Notes: generated by a model not told the origin, from the sequence alone. A stretch of 64,000 nt of DNA from Paenibacillus pedocola (GCF_031599675.1 NZ_CP134223.1:3968001-4032000); one strand, 5' to 3'. Shown: positions 34,280-44,330, counted from the stretch's first letter. Numbers and translations: made by a program.

Positions 34280-34433
34280 TTCTAAGACACCTCTAGACCA
34301 GATTAAGCTGCTGCTTAAGGTAAGTGTACACAAAATGATCTGGTGTGTGGAGTAGATATTCTGCAATAATATACTATAAGCCTCCAGGCGGGAAGGTGTA
34401 CGATTCTTGTTGACTATCAATCAGGAGGTCAGC

Positions 34434-35015
34434 ATGAATCTAACCGCTTTTCTCGTTTACTGTATTATTGTTACTTTTACCCCCGGGCCCACCAATATCG
34501 TCATTCTTTCATCCGTCCAGCATTACAGCATGAGGCAGGCAATGAATTATGTGATCGGTGCGACGATGGCCTTCGGCCTGCTGCTTGGCGTTTCCGCCAT
34601 CCTGAACCGGATGCTTGCCGGTATCCTGCCAAATATACTTAGCATCATGCAGATCGTTGGCTGTCTGTACATGCTCTATCTGGCGTATCAAATCTGCCGG
34701 ATGGGTTCGGCGGAATCCCGGGAGCAGCATCCGTCCAGCTTCGCTTCCGGCTTACTGATGCAGTTTGTCAATCCCAAGGTTATCTTATTTACCTTAACCG
34801 TGATCCCGAGCTATGTGCTGCCTTATTACAGTTCGCCGCTTATCTTGACTGTATTCGTTATTATTATAACTGTTATCGGATTTTTGGCTTTTGTAGCCTG
34901 GCTTATGTTCGGCTCATTATTCAGATCGTTTCTGCTGAATCACCAGCGGGCGGCGAACACGATTATGGCGCTTTTTCTGGTATACTCGGCCTTAATGGTT
35001 TCGGGGCTTCTATAG
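34434..35015 (+). CDS. LysE-family amino acid exporter
   Basis: A 193-residue LysE/RhtB-type exporter with six hydrophobic segments. The family signature FTPGPTNIVILSSVQHYSMRQAMNYVIGAT is at residues 13-42, and LLMQFVNPKVILFTLTVIPSYV mid-protein. It is predicted to export amino acids or related amines by proton antiport. ATG 34434 follows AGGAGG by five bases. It is followed closely by an AraC-type regulator, a common LysE arrangement. Confidence 0.9.
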   Translation: MNLTAFLVYCIIVTFTPGPTNIVILSSVQHYSMRQAMNYVIGATMAFGLLLGVSAILNRMLAGILPNILSIMQIVGCLYMLYLAYQICRMGSAESREQHPSSFASGLLMQFVNPKVILFTLTVIPSYVLPYYSSPLILTVFVIIITVIGFLAFVAWLMFGSLFRSFLLNHQRAANTIMALFLVYSALMVSGLL

Positions 35016-35033
35016 CGATTGGAGGTGCACGCA

Positions 35034-35807
35034 GTGGAACAGTTTATTTATAAAAAATCGGAGGATATCCTGGCTCTGTCCGCCAGCATGAGCGACTTCA
35101 CCTATAAAAAGCACTGCCACGAAGAATATGCAGTCGGTGTGACCTTACGCGGCATCCAGCAGTACAATCTGAGCGGCAGTTTTCAGTCTTCGTACCGGAA
35201 TGGCGTTATGCTTTTCAACCGTGAGCAGTATCATGACGGCAGCGCTTATGACCGGGCCGGCATTGATTATGTCATGCTCTATCTTAGGCCCGAATTGGTC
35301 TCAGAGATACTCGGAAGTAAGGAGCTCCGGTTCAACACCCCTATTGTATATGACCGGTGGTTAGCGCGCTGCATCTGCTCGCTCGCGGAAGCCGTCCAAA
35401 CCGGCCAAGAGGAGTCCTTATGCAGTGAACTGCTGCTCTCCCTTGTTGAGCGTCTAGCCCATACGTCAGCAGATACAGCTCACAGAACGGATAACCAGTT
35501 TGTCGAACGGGCTAAAGAGATGATGATGGGCAGCCTTAACCAGGTGCTGAAGCTGGAAGATCTCAGCAACGAATTCGGCATATCCAAATTCCAGTTTATC
35601 CGCGGTTTCAAGCAGCATGCCGGCATTTCGCCTTATCAATTTTTTCTGAATTGCAAAGTAGAATACGCTAAGCGCTCCATCGAACAAACCAAAGATATCT
35701 ATGCAGCTGTAGCGGAATGCGGGTTTTTCGATCTAACCCATTTGAACAGGCATTTTAAAAGCATGTTCGGCGTTACCGCGTACGAATATATGTCACAGCT
35801 TAACTAA
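35034..35807 (+). CDS. AraC-family regulator linked to LysE exporter
   Basis: About 257 residues. The N-terminal cupin-like sensor domain begins with HCHEEYAVGVTLRGIQQY, and the C-terminal double helix-turn-helix has LKLEDLSNEFGISKFQFIRGFKQHAGISPYQFF and AVAECGFFDLTHLNRHFKSMFGVTAYEY. GTG 35034 is preferred (GGAGGT seven bases upstream). Cotranscribed with lysE, whose expression it probably controls in response to the exported compound (inference). Confidence 0.88.
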   Translation: MEQFIYKKSEDILALSASMSDFTYKKHCHEEYAVGVTLRGIQQYNLSGSFQSSYRNGVMLFNREQYHDGSAYDRAGIDYVMLYLRPELVSEILGSKELRFNTPIVYDRWLARCICSLAEAVQTGQEESLCSELLLSLVERLAHTSADTAHRTDNQFVERAKEMMMGSLNQVLKLEDLSNEFGISKFQFIRGFKQHAGISPYQFFLNCKVEYAKRSIEQTKDIYAAVAECGFFDLTHLNRHFKSMFGVTAYEYMSQLN

Positions 35808-35831
35808 ACGGTATTCTTAGCGGTAACCAGC

Positions 35832-35869
35832 AGAAGCTCCCGGGATCAACGGATCATCCGGGAGCTTCT
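35832..35869 (+). terminator. Hairpin after lysE-araC unit
   Basis: A perfect 12-bp stem (AGAAGCTCCCGG / CCGGGAGCTTCT) with an inner GATC/GATC pair. Only ATTTG follows, so termination may be partial. Confidence 0.6.
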
Positions 35870-35876
35870 ATTTGTG

Positions 35877-36755
35877 CTACTCAGTTTTTTTCACTACAGG
35901 GATCCAAATCTCGCTTCTGTATGCGGGTGATGATGTATCTTTACTTTCATTCCATAAAATCTCCGGCCCTTCCACCAGCTCATAATGTGAGGAAGGGAAC
36001 CACTCAGAGTAGATTCTTCCCCAAACATTTTGCAGTGTATCCGGAAAAGGACCCACGGCTTCAAATACAGCCCAGGTAGCGGCAGGCACCTCCAGCTGTG
36101 AGAAGGGCTCCGGACAATCCAGTGTCGTAGCCACGCCGATATAATGATCCAATTCTCCCTTTTCCTCCATCCGGCCCTCTGAGAAATTCACAGAAGCACT
36201 GATCATTCCTTGGGGTACTGTGTTGGAGAGAGCTTTAAGCTGGCTGATCATCTCCATATTCAAACTACCCCACATGGCCGCAATTTCCGGATTCACGCCC
36301 TCGAAAATAATCGGCACTCTTTTATGAAGACCTACAATGCGGAATGCTTCCTTCTCTTCCATACGGTAATTCATTTCATTTCCTCCCTGGACTGTTAATT
36401 GAAACGTCATCCGAGGAAAGGCCTTGAGCAGCTGACCGGTCACTCTGGCTTCGGAAGGCGTTACTCCATGAAAGAGCTGAAAAGCCTTGGTAAAGGCATC
36501 GGGTGAACTGTAACCGTAATTGACAGCGATGTCGATGATCCGAAAAGAACTATGCTGCAGTTCAAAGGCTGCCAGCGTCAAGCGTCTGCGGCGCACATAT
36601 TCAGACAGCGGGATTCCGGCCAGAAAAGAAAACATCCGCTTAAAATGATACTCCGAGCACATCGCCCGCCTTGCTGCTTCCTTATAGTCAACTTCACCCG
36701 ACAGCTGCTCCTCAATATAGGCGAGCGCTTTATTCATATCCTCCAGCGGATTCAT
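35877..36755 (-). CDS. AraC-family regulator with GyrI-like effector-binding domain
   Basis: A 292-residue regulator with the domain order reversed relative to classic AraC. The DNA-binding helix-turn-helix pair comes first (residues 8-105: [22 protein letters not shown] and [32 protein letters not shown]). A GyrI/Rob-type small-molecule domain follows ([15 protein letters not shown] ... [32 protein letters not shown]). Such proteins sense hydrophobic drugs or quaternary amines. ATG 36755 follows AAAGGAGG by seven bases. Target genes are not adjacent. Confidence 0.9.
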   Translation of the reverse strand: MNPLEDMNKALAYIEEQLSGEVDYKEAARRAMCSEYHFKRMFSFLAGIPLSEYVRRRRLTLAAFELQHSSFRIIDIAVNYGYSSPDAFTKAFQLFHGVTPSEARVTGQLLKAFPRMTFQLTVQGGNEMNYRMEEKEAFRIVGLHKRVPIIFEGVNPEIAAMWGSLNMEMISQLKALSNTVPQGMISASVNFSEGRMEEKGELDHYIGVATTLDCPEPFSQLEVPAATWAVFEAVGPFPDTLQNVWGRIYSEWFPSSHYELVEGPEILWNESKDTSSPAYRSEIWIPVVKKTE

Positions 36756-36935
36756 GCAGCTTCCTCCTTTCCTCAAGTCCAGATTAACAAAATCAAGCCG
36801 CTCGACTCCGATAGTTCGTGCACCGTATTGACGGAATTGTCTTGGATATATGATTCTATCGCATTCTGTAAGACTACATCAATACTATTTATGACTTCTG
36901 GTTCGATCTATAAAAATAGTGACGGTACGGAGATT

Positions 36936-37481
36936 TTATCTTAACTCAGCATGTAACGGCTGAACCTCAGCAAGATGCTGTAAATAGGCAGCTGAGCTAG
37001 CCAGCAGCTGTTCATCTGTCACATTACGGGCGTCATGCAGGACGAACGGCGGAAGGTAAACAGCACTGACATAGTTGGCAAGTGCCGCTACCGGCTTAGT
37101 TATATCCTGTATGGTGAACAGGTTGGAGCCTTCAGGCTGATAAGATGCCGCAGTACCGGCAGTAGAGATAGCGACGCCGATTTCTTTATTCTGTAAATGA
37201 TCTCCACCGATTCCAAATGCCCAGCCATGCTCCAGCACTTCATCGAACCACTGCTTGAGAAGTGGAGGGGTGCTGTACCAGTAGAGCGGATATTGAAAAA
37301 TAATCCGGTCATGGCTGTCCAGCAGCTGCTGCTCCCGCGCAACATTGATTTTACCGTCAGGATATACGCCGTAAAGTACATGTACGGTCACATCCTCCTG
37401 TGCCTGCAGCGCTTGGGTCCAGGCCTGATTAATTCTTGAATCCCCCAAATTCGGGTGGGCAACGATAACTAGTGTTTTCAT
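36936..37481 (-). CDS. Flavodoxin-like NAD(P)H oxidoreductase
   Basis: A 181-residue member of the NQO/MdaB/KefF flavodoxin-like family, reducing quinones or azo/nitro compounds with FMN or FAD. Motifs: TLVIVAHPNLGDSRINQAW at the N-terminus, IIFQYPLYWYSTPPLLKQWFDEVLEHGWAFG, and STAGTAASY. ATG 37481 follows GAGGAG by eight bases. It is divergent from a LysR regulator, which probably activates it; the 240-bp region between them is AT-rich with several ATGATT half-sites. Confidence 0.9.
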   Translation of the reverse strand: MKTLVIVAHPNLGDSRINQAWTQALQAQEDVTVHVLYGVYPDGKINVAREQQLLDSHDRIIFQYPLYWYSTPPLLKQWFDEVLEHGWAFGIGGDHLQNKEIGVAISTAGTAASYQPEGSNLFTIQDITKPVAALANYVSAVYLPPFVLHDARNVTDEQLLASSAAYLQHLAEVQPLHAELR

Positions 37482-37721
37482 TTTCATCTCTCCTCGCTTT
37501 TTTTGAGAACAATCATTCTACTAATGATAAAAATCAATACTCTCTAAATAGATACCTTACCTTCATCCACCTTAGTGCGCTTTGGCCAGGTATTCTGTAA
37601 CTGCCAAGGATTTGGAGGACTGTGTCTTGATTATTAATTTACAACATAACAAGCATCACGTAAAATGATTATAAATGATTCTAACATTCATAAATAATGA
37701 TACATCGAAGGAGCTGAGAGG

Positions 37722-38630
37722 ATGGAAAGCAGTGAATTGAGAATTTTCCGTGCTGTCGCGCTTGAGGGCAGCATTACCAAAGCCGCCTTAAGCCTGGGCT
37801 ATGTCCAATCTAATGTTACCGCCAGAATTCAGCAGCTGGAGGCTGAGTTGAAGACACCTCTCTTCTACCGGCAGCGCGGAATGATTCTGACACCTGCAGG
37901 AGAGATGCTGCTGACCTATGCCGGGCAGATTCTGCATCTGCTGGATGATGCGGGCAGAGCCCTTAGCGAAACCGCCGGCCCTTCGGGCAGTCTGGCCCTG
38001 GGCGCTTATCAAAGCATTTCTTCCCTGCACCTCCCGGAAGTTTTAGCTAAATATCATAAAACTTATCCTGAAGTGGATTTGTCACTCTTCACCGGGTCAA
38101 CCGATGAGCTGCTGAATAAGGTTCTTCGTTATGAGTTGGATGGCGCTTTCGTGAAGCTTCAGGCCATTAACGACGACAATATCATCAAAGAGCTTGAAAT
38201 AAACGAGGATTTGGTGATCGTCGCCCGGCCGGAATACGAAAATATAGAAAGCCTGCTCACCAAACCGTTCCTGATGAATTCCTCCGGCTGCCCGAACCGG
38301 GGCCAGTTGGAAAGCTGGCTCAAATTCAAGGGAGTCGGCAAGGTACGGTTCATGGAATTTAACCATTTGGATTCGATCATCCACGGGGTGCTTGCCGACC
38401 TTGGCGTGTCGTTCATCCCCCATTCGGCTATACAGAATTATGAAGAAAAAGGGCTGCTGAAATCCTTTACTGTACCTGTCCAATTCGCTTCTACCAAAAC
38501 CATTTTTATCCGCCACAAGGCTTCGCTGAAGACCAGCGCCTTGTCTAAATTCATTGAAGTCATTCAGGCGAACACCTCCTATCACGCCCCGCTTCCGCTT
38601 GAGGCGCAGTGGAATGAAGTGAATAATTAA
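37722..38630 (+). CDS. LysR-family transcriptional regulator
   Basis: A 302-residue LTTR. The helix-turn-helix is at residues 16-36 (SITKAALSLGYVQSNVTARIQQLE), followed by the linker helix ending near residue 85 and a periplasmic-binding-like effector domain (LALGAYQSISSLHLPEVLAKYHKTYPEVDLSLFTGS). Starts at 37722 with AAGGAGCTGAGAGG upstream. Divergent from the NAD(P)H oxidoreductase gene, the usual LTTR-target arrangement; the inducer is unknown. Confidence 0.92.
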   Translation: MESSELRIFRAVALEGSITKAALSLGYVQSNVTARIQQLEAELKTPLFYRQRGMILTPAGEMLLTYAGQILHLLDDAGRALSETAGPSGSLALGAYQSISSLHLPEVLAKYHKTYPEVDLSLFTGSTDELLNKVLRYELDGAFVKLQAINDDNIIKELEINEDLVIVARPEYENIESLLTKPFLMNSSGCPNRGQLESWLKFKGVGKVRFMEFNHLDSIIHGVLADLGVSFIPHSAIQNYEEKGLLKSFTVPVQFASTKTIFIRHKASLKTSALSKFIEVIQANTSYHAPLPLEAQWNEVNN

Positions 38631-38637
38631 GCTCGGC

Positions 38638-39195
38638 TCACTGCCGGCTGACCGGTTCCTTCAGCGAAATCTTGTTCAGGAGATCAATGAACTGCTGTTT
38701 GCTCTGCGGATCTTTATCCAGATTCGTAAACTCCAGAATATATATCACTTTATCCTTGATGGTTACAATCCCGTAGTATGTATTATGAGTTCCGGTCGCA
38801 CCGGATGCTGCTGGCCCGTTATCAGCATCCAGAGTAATTAATCTGCATACTCCCGCAGGCAGGTTTATCGTTTCATCGTTAATGACCGAGCTGTGATTGG
38901 GCAGTGCGTGCTTAAATTCAAAATCAGCTACATATGGACTTGAAGAGATTCGCCCTACTTTTTCACCCCGGTCATTTATTAGCAAATAATTCATTTGATC
39001 TCCCGTATCCAGCTCCCAGTCAGCAGGCAGCTCCAAGGCAAGAGTAGATAAGTCATACTCCTGAACAGCAGCAACCGTAGAGCCAACTTCCTGATGATCC
39101 GCCTGAACGTCCCCCTCCACTCCGAAATTAGAACACCCGGTCAGACTTAACACTAAAGCAATGGTTACAACCATTGTTTTATTGGCTATCCGCAT
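38638..39195 (-). CDS. Predicted lipoprotein of unknown function
   Basis: About 185 residues. Signal peptide with lipobox SLTGC (Cys about residue 21) and then a globular domain with ALELPADWELDTGDQMNYL and DNTYYGIVTIKDKVIYILEF-like sequence (THNTYYGIVTIKDKVIYIL). It resembles small Bacillales lipoproteins that have a PsbP/DcrB-like fold with a late VYIL strand, but this is only an impression. ATG 39195 is preferred (GGAGG nine bases upstream). Convergent with the lysR gene. Confidence 0.7.
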   Translation of the reverse strand: MRIANKTMVVTIALVLSLTGCSNFGVEGDVQADHQEVGSTVAAVQEYDLSTLALELPADWELDTGDQMNYLLINDRGEKVGRISSSPYVADFEFKHALPNHSSVINDETINLPAGVCRLITLDADNGPAASGATGTHNTYYGIVTIKDKVIYILEFTNLDKDPQSKQQFIDLLNKISLKEPVSRQ

Positions 39196-39393
39196 TCCTT
39201 TCATCCTCCATTGCTTGTTCTACTTAGGATAAGTATCCCATATGAACGTGTGTAGTGCAGCTAAACATTCATGAAGTCTACAAAAATTTAATTTTTAACT
39301 ATGCCAGGAAAAATACATTTGCTTTATAATTAGATGTATATATAATTAGATTATAATAAAATTAAATATTGATTAAAATGGAGGAACACAATC
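39196..39393. promoter_or_regulatory. AT-rich upstream region with an 11-bp direct repeat
   Basis: TATAATTAGAT occurs at 39325-39335 and again at 39341-39351, 16 bp apart, ahead of the DUF2087 gene. Each copy contains a TATAAT, so either could be the -10, or the pair could be a regulator site. Confidence 0.4.
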
Positions 39394-39669
39394 ATGAAGA
39401 GTAAACTGGATAATTTTTTGGACCGTGACCGCAAGCTGCGCAGTTGGCCCGCCAAACGTACCAATCAAAGAATCGTTGTGGAGTATTTGAGTTCAAATTT
39501 TGCAGAAGGTGTGGAGTATACCGAGGCAGAGATCAATGAGATTATCAAAGACAATCACACCTTTAATGATCACTGCTTTTTACGGAGAGAGCTGGTTGAC
39601 AACCACCTTCTGGGCAGAACCTCTGACGGCAGGAAGTACTGGAAAATTCCCCGGCCGGAAGAATCGTGA
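39394..39669 (+). CDS. DUF2087 domain protein
   Basis: A 91-residue protein with the DUF2087 pattern: basic start DRKLRSWPAKRTNQRIVVEYLSSNF, then YTEAEINEIIKDNHTFNDHCFLRRELVDNHLLGRTSDGRKYW, which forms a winged-helix-like fold. In other bacteria DUF2087 is fused to ArsR or GntR regulators or stands alone; function unknown, probably DNA-binding. GGAGG lies eight bases before ATG 39394. The lipase gene follows at 82 bp. Confidence 0.82.
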   Translation: MKSKLDNFLDRDRKLRSWPAKRTNQRIVVEYLSSNFAEGVEYTEAEINEIIKDNHTFNDHCFLRRELVDNHLLGRTSDGRKYWKIPRPEES

Positions 39670-39751
39670 TCAAAGCGGCTTCCGGTTGAAAGAGAGTACA
39701 CGCACCTATCCGCCTATTCCAGCATACAAAATTGGAAGATAGAAGGGCGGG

Positions 39752-40573
39752 ATGCAGGTGGGCAACAATATAACCTTTGAGCAGCGGGCAACCTTTCTGG
39801 CGGCTGTATGCAGTCAGACCTATGAGCAATTCAGTAATCCCGACGGATCATTCGTAGTGCCGTTTAATTACTCGCTGCAATATACAATTATGGCCAAGTC
39901 AGTAGGAAACATCTGGGAAAGGTTCGGGTTCATCCTGGAATCGCCAGAGGAAATTATTATTGCCTTTCGGGGAACCAGCTCGACCACCAACTGGATATCC
40001 GACATCATCGCTTCGCAAAAGAGGTTCAAATATATCAAGGAAGACTGCCTGACCCATCGCGGGTTCACCGACATCTATTCTTCAGCCAGGAGTGAGATCA
40101 TCTCAGTGCTCGCCGGATTGCCACCCGGCAAAATCTTAATCATCACCGGCCACAGCCTCGGTGCAGCACTTGCTACCCTTTGTGCAGTCGATGTTGCAGC
40201 CAACACTGTCTTCTCTTCACCCTTGCTGTACACCTATGGTTCACCCCGTGTCGGTGATCCGGCCTTCAAAAAAGCATTCACTATGTATGTACGCAGCAGC
40301 TACCGTATCGCCAATACCTTTGACGCCGTAACCTATGCTCCCCCGACCATCTATAAGCTGCCCAAACGGGAAAAACGTTACTACTACAGTCATGTTCCGG
40401 CGCTCAACACGCTCACCTTCCAGAATGGCGCTATCGGCCTTAATCACATCATCAGCAGCTATTTTGCAGAGCTCGCCAAGCTTGACCCGGAATTCACCCG
40501 GCAATTATGTCAGTCCAGCCCCGGATTCTGTCCGGTTGCTGTTCCGCCCCCGGTAACAGTCCCTTTATCCTGA
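39752..40573 (+). CDS. Class 3 lipase-family protein
   Basis: A 273-residue alpha/beta hydrolase of the fungal-type class 3 lipase family. Oxyanion region IIIAFRGTSSTTNWISD (about residues 67-83), nucleophile elbow ITGHSLGAALATL (Ser about residue 130), the conserved TYGSPRVGDPAF, acid Asp in ANTFDAVTYAPP, and His in NHIISSYF. No signal peptide, so probably cytoplasmic or exported another way. It hydrolyses acylglycerols or similar esters; natural substrate unknown. Proline-rich tail. Confidence 0.88.
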   Translation: MQVGNNITFEQRATFLAAVCSQTYEQFSNPDGSFVVPFNYSLQYTIMAKSVGNIWERFGFILESPEEIIIAFRGTSSTTNWISDIIASQKRFKYIKEDCLTHRGFTDIYSSARSEIISVLAGLPPGKILIITGHSLGAALATLCAVDVAANTVFSSPLLYTYGSPRVGDPAFKKAFTMYVRSSYRIANTFDAVTYAPPTIYKLPKREKRYYYSHVPALNTLTFQNGAIGLNHIISSYFAELAKLDPEFTRQLCQSSPGFCPVAVPPPVTVPLS

Positions 40574-40737
40574 AGAGCAAACCTGCCAAGCTGCCTGGCC
40601 GGATAAAAACTGATCAGACCAAGGCTTGCCAAATAACCGTTGAAGGGGAGCTGTGTATTGTATAAAATCCGGATTGCCTGATCCACATCAGCCTTATTTA
40701 TTGCATTCTTCAGAAAGCAATCCGGTTTCCAGATCAC
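40510..40737 (-). CDS. Possible small ORF coupled to the alpha/beta hydrolase gene
   Basis: GTG at 40737 overlaps the hydrolase stop by four bases (GTGA), a layout typical of translational coupling. It encodes 75 residues with a plausible first half (AINKADVDQAIRILYNT...). The second half overlaps the lipase gene on the other strand and is Gly/Thr-rich, probably not selected. Could be a shortened gene remnant. Low confidence. Confidence 0.25.
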   Translation of the reverse strand: MIWKPDCFLKNAINKADVDQAIRILYNTQLPFNGYLASLGLISFYPARQLGRFALQDKGTVTGGGTATGQNPGLD

Positions 40738-41615
40738 ATGTTATATTTACTGATAAATTTCAATGCCGCTTGACCCGCTTCATCCGGCTGCATCAGCCAG
40801 ACATAGGCATGCTCAGAGTTTTCTATACATTCAATCTCATACCGGTCGAGCAGCCCGGCAAAATAATAGAGACTGCTTCGTATTTGCTCATTCGCCCACT
40901 CTTTCTCACTGGGAAGAAACAGTACAGGGCATTTTACGTTCTGGTAGTAGTCTTCGAACTTCACGTCCCAGTATTTTTGAACATACTCGGTTCGCACATG
41001 GTTCTTATAGCAGCAGGTATAACTTCCGTCTTCCCGCTGCTGCAGACTATTTTCGAAGAATATCTGAAAATGTTCATTCCAAAACCCTTGCTCTGTCAGT
41101 TCTGCACGCTCTCCGCCAATATACTCCTCTATGGTTGAAAATACGCGTTCCTGCCTATCCGACAACCCGGCCAGCATCAGCGTTTTCTTCTGTTCAATCT
41201 CTGCTGCGGTTCCGTTAAATAATCCGTACTTACCAAATTCATTATAGATAGCACCCTCGCAGATCAGCGACTGCACAAGTTCCGGATGTGCCGCAGCCAG
41301 ACTGAGACCAACCTCAGCCCCCATCGAGCTTCCTATGATATGACAGTGCTCAACCTGCAGCAGCTTCAGTAACAACCATAAATCATGAGCCATATCATCG
41401 ATATGATATCCGGTCTCCGGCTTATCCGATTTGCCGTGTCCGCGAAAATCAGGTGCAATGATGCTGTACTTCTCTGCAAATTGCGGGATAATCCCATTCC
41501 ACATATGCAAATTACCGCCGCTAAAATGAAGAAGTACTACGACTTCTTTATCTTCTTGTAACGAATATCTGACGTTTATGCCGACAGAGCCGAGCTGGAT
41601 CATTTCCTCAATCAT
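40734..41615 (-). CDS. Alpha/beta hydrolase
   Basis: A 293-residue alpha/beta-fold hydrolase. HFSGGNLHMWNGIIPQF carries the oxyanion region, DFRGHGKSDKP the typical loop, IIGSSMGAEVGL the nucleophile elbow (Ser about residue 96), and ENSEHAYVWLM the catalytic His region. The acid is probably Asp or Glu near FLPSEKEW. It lacks a lid signature that would define substrate. GGAGG precedes ATG 41615. It follows the histidine phosphatase gene by 13 bp, same operon. Confidence 0.87.
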   Translation of the reverse strand: MIEEMIQLGSVGINVRYSLQEDKEVVVLLHFSGGNLHMWNGIIPQFAEKYSIIAPDFRGHGKSDKPETGYHIDDMAHDLWLLLKLLQVEHCHIIGSSMGAEVGLSLAAAHPELVQSLICEGAIYNEFGKYGLFNGTAAEIEQKKTLMLAGLSDRQERVFSTIEEYIGGERAELTEQGFWNEHFQIFFENSLQQREDGSYTCCYKNHVRTEYVQKYWDVKFEDYYQNVKCPVLFLPSEKEWANEQIRSSLYYFAGLLDRYEIECIENSEHAYVWLMQPDEAGQAALKFISKYNM

Positions 41616-41628
41616 GCCTGTGTTCCTC

Positions 41629-42240
41629 CTATGTATTTCTTTCTTGATGCGCTAATTCAATCTCCCATTTCCCACTGCTGTGCTCAATTTTATGAACGCT
41701 GGTGTACGAAGACGGGAATTCTTTGGACAGATTCGTCCACTCCAGCTCCCGCACCAGATGATAAACCACATTGATTACACCGCCATGGGTTACGACTAAT
41801 ACATTTTCACGATGAAGCTGCTCCTCCTGCTCCCGGCGCCATCGTTCGAAAGTATTCTTAATCCGTGTATAAAATTCAAGCGGACTCTCCCCGCCTGCAT
41901 AACGTTCATCCATCCGCAGCCCTGCAAAATATAGACCGGGATACCGCTTATCGGCGATCTCATTTGGCATACCTGCAACAGCCCCGTTATTGGCCTCTCT
42001 CCAATCACTGTCCCGCTCTACCGAAAGTCCGAGCTTCGCAGCAATCTCGCCTGCTGTATCCAGCGCCCGGCTGAGGTCACTGCTGACAATCCGGTGTATA
42101 TTATAGAGTTGCTTATTTTCCTTTAAATAGATCCCCAGCCGTTCCGACTGCCTGTACCCTTCCGCATTCAATCCCCGCTGACTCCAGCCTCCCCGGTAAC
42201 CTTCATCATCCCTGCCATGTCTAACCAAATAAATGGACAT
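41629..42240 (-). CDS. Histidine phosphatase (phosphoglycerate mutase-like)
   Basis: A 203-residue branch 1 histidine phosphatase. Catalytic LVRHGRDD at residues 5-12 (nucleophile His), the phosphate-pocket arginine and second His in VVTHGGVINV (about residue 152), and the proton donor Glu in DSDWREANNGAVAG. The mid-protein SSDLSRALDTAGEIA is typical. Could be a phosphatase of cofactor or sugar phosphates; not a glycolytic mutase by size. First gene of a two-gene leftward operon with the alpha/beta hydrolase. Confidence 0.88.
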   Translation of the reverse strand: MSIYLVRHGRDDEGYRGGWSQRGLNAEGYRQSERLGIYLKENKQLYNIHRIVSSDLSRALDTAGEIAAKLGLSVERDSDWREANNGAVAGMPNEIADKRYPGLYFAGLRMDERYAGGESPLEFYTRIKNTFERWRREQEEQLHRENVLVVTHGGVINVVYHLVRELEWTNLSKEFPSSYTSVHKIEHSSGKWEIELAHQERNT

Positions 42241-42329
42241 CTCTCATCCTCCAAATTCTGCATGCTTGTCTTCGTAAAGATATGTAATTACTGGAAATAT
42301 GTCTATGATATTTGCCGCCTCTGTGACAT

Positions 42330-42378
42330 AAAAAAGACAGTCCAAAAGCGCCCTAAGCGTTCTGAACTGCCCTTATTC
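42330..42378 (-). terminator. Terminator of bceAB
   Basis: An imperfect GC-rich hairpin (minus strand GGCAGTTCAGAACGC pairing to GCGCTTTTGGACTGTC) followed by TTTTTT, just past the bceB stop. Confidence 0.6.
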
Positions 42379-42389
42379 ACCTCACATAT

Positions 42390-44330
42390 TTACAACGATT
42401 CCCGGATTACCCGCTTGTAATAGAGTACGGATAAGAATCCGAAAATCGAATACAACACCGTATACAGCAGCATTACCAGTATCATCGGTGTGAGCATCTC
42501 GGTTCCGAAGAAGAACCATCCCGATTTGACTGCGAAATAGCTGTGGCACAGCCCGATGACCAGCGGAATGCCGAAGTTGAACAGCTGCTTATACTGGATT
42601 CCGCGCAGGAGATCACTCTGGGTGAAGCCCAGCTTGCGCAGAATGGTATACCCGCTTTTTTCCTCTTCCCCTTCGTCCATCTGCTTGAAGTACAGAATAC
42701 AGCCGGAGGTGATCAGGAAGGTCAGTCCGAGAAAGCCGACAATGAACATAATCATTCCCATATTGGTCCGCTGGTTCAGCGCATATTCATACTGGGAGAA
42801 GGCTGGTGATTGCGGTTTCTGGTCCATATAGATTTGATTCGCGGTATCGATCTGTGAGCGGTTGGTCAACTCAATGCCGTAATAATCCGCCACCTCCTGC
42901 TTTTTCTGCAGCTTAGGATCCCGCACTTGCTCCAGTTCCTTAAATACAGTCTCATCCACAATGAAGATTCCGCCGCCTTCCCCATAATAGAAGGGCAGCA
43001 CCGGCGTCTCGGATATCCCGTTAAGCTGCTGCTTGATCGTGTCATTAACAGTCCGGAACCCCACCTCACCGGTTTTACTGAGTGACATGAATTTTTCCAG
43101 CGCACCGCCGTAGCCGACTATCCGGGTTTCACCCGGTTTCAGATCCAACCCTTCGACATCACTGTCACTAACCACAGAAGTCGTAAGTATATTATCCCCC
43201 GGAGCTGTAAACTCCGAATGTTCCATAATCTTTGAAGCATCGACTTCCATCCGAACCGGATGCATGTCTATCTCTTTGTACTCAATATGCTGCGCATCCA
43301 GGGCCTGTACAAACTTTTCCTTCACTGCTGCCCTGGCAAAACCGAAATCATGCGGTGAGCTTTGTTTGGCAGTTGCCTCTGCTGAATAATAGGATATGTA
43401 GCTCAGGGAGAGCAGACCAATCGCCAGCGCCGATACCGTAGTGATAATGGTCAGCAGCAGCGCGTTTGATTTCATCCGGAACATAATCGAGGAGAGTGAC
43501 AGCACCTCATTGATCGAGAGATAACCCTTTTTGCTCTTGCGGATGGCATTGAACAGGAAGCTGACCGAACCTTTGTAGAACAGATACGTACCGATAATCA
43601 CAAGAGCGAGGATGACAATCATCGCAGTCATGAGTTCGGACATTTCCTTAAATTTGCCGCTGAAGAGCTGAGTTGAAATATAATACCCCACAGCAATAAA
43701 AGTGATGCCCAGGAGACCGAGAATGATTTCCCACAGCGGCATTTTGCGGACGCGTGTCTGGGTCGTTGCGCCCGCTTTGAACAGGGATAAAATACTCTGC
43801 CCTTTGATGAACAGATAGTTCATAAGCATAATCAGCAGGTAGATCGCAGCAAAGACGACAATCGTCCGCACCAGTGCATCAGGTGAGAACCGCAGCTTCG
43901 CCATAGCTTCGATCTCCAGGATTTTGAACAGGACCATCAGAATCAATCGTGAAACAGCAAACCCGGCAGCAATACCGAGAATCATTGATCCGAAATAAAG
44001 CATCAGATTCTCAGCGCTCAGCAGTCTGAAAATCTTCCCTTTGGTAAGTCCGATCAGCTGGAACAGCCCGATCTCCCGGCTGCGCCGCTTGATAAAGATC
44101 GTATTGGCATACAGCAGGAAGATTGCGACGATCCCCACCAGCAGCACCGAAGACGTGCCGATGGCTGCCCCTCCTTTGACCGAACCCTCAATGTCATCCA
44201 GCGCAGGATCGAATTGCAGCGTAACGAAGGAGAAATACAGCGCCACACTAAAAATCAGGGCAAAGACATACAGGTAATAGTTTTTAAGATTCTTTTTCAG
44301 ATTACGGAAAATGATATAGTTCAGGCTCAT
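42390..44330 (-). CDS. bceB: Bce-type ABC transporter permease (BceB family)
   Basis: A 646-residue FtsX-like permease with ten predicted membrane helices. It has the family's large extracellular domain between helices 7 and 8 (about residues 310-530). The N-terminus [32 protein letters not shown] is diagnostic of BceB/PsdB/YxdM proteins. The complex senses and removes peptide antibiotics such as bacitracin or lantibiotics from lipid II cycle targets and activates its kinase by flux sensing. Substrate cannot be read from sequence. Overlaps bceA by 4 bases. Confidence 0.92.
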   Translation of the reverse strand: MSLNYIIFRNLKKNLKNYYLYVFALIFSVALYFSFVTLQFDPALDDIEGSVKGGAAIGTSSVLLVGIVAIFLLYANTIFIKRRSREIGLFQLIGLTKGKIFRLLSAENLMLYFGSMILGIAAGFAVSRLILMVLFKILEIEAMAKLRFSPDALVRTIVVFAAIYLLIMLMNYLFIKGQSILSLFKAGATTQTRVRKMPLWEIILGLLGITFIAVGYYISTQLFSGKFKEMSELMTAMIVILALVIIGTYLFYKGSVSFLFNAIRKSKKGYLSINEVLSLSSIMFRMKSNALLLTIITTVSALAIGLLSLSYISYYSAEATAKQSSPHDFGFARAAVKEKFVQALDAQHIEYKEIDMHPVRMEVDASKIMEHSEFTAPGDNILTTSVVSDSDVEGLDLKPGETRIVGYGGALEKFMSLSKTGEVGFRTVNDTIKQQLNGISETPVLPFYYGEGGGIFIVDETVFKELEQVRDPKLQKKQEVADYYGIELTNRSQIDTANQIYMDQKPQSPAFSQYEYALNQRTNMGMIMFIVGFLGLTFLITSGCILYFKQMDEGEEEKSGYTILRKLGFTQSDLLRGIQYKQLFNFGIPLVIGLCHSYFAVKSGWFFFGTEMLTPMILVMLLYTVLYSIFGFLSVLYYKRVIRESL

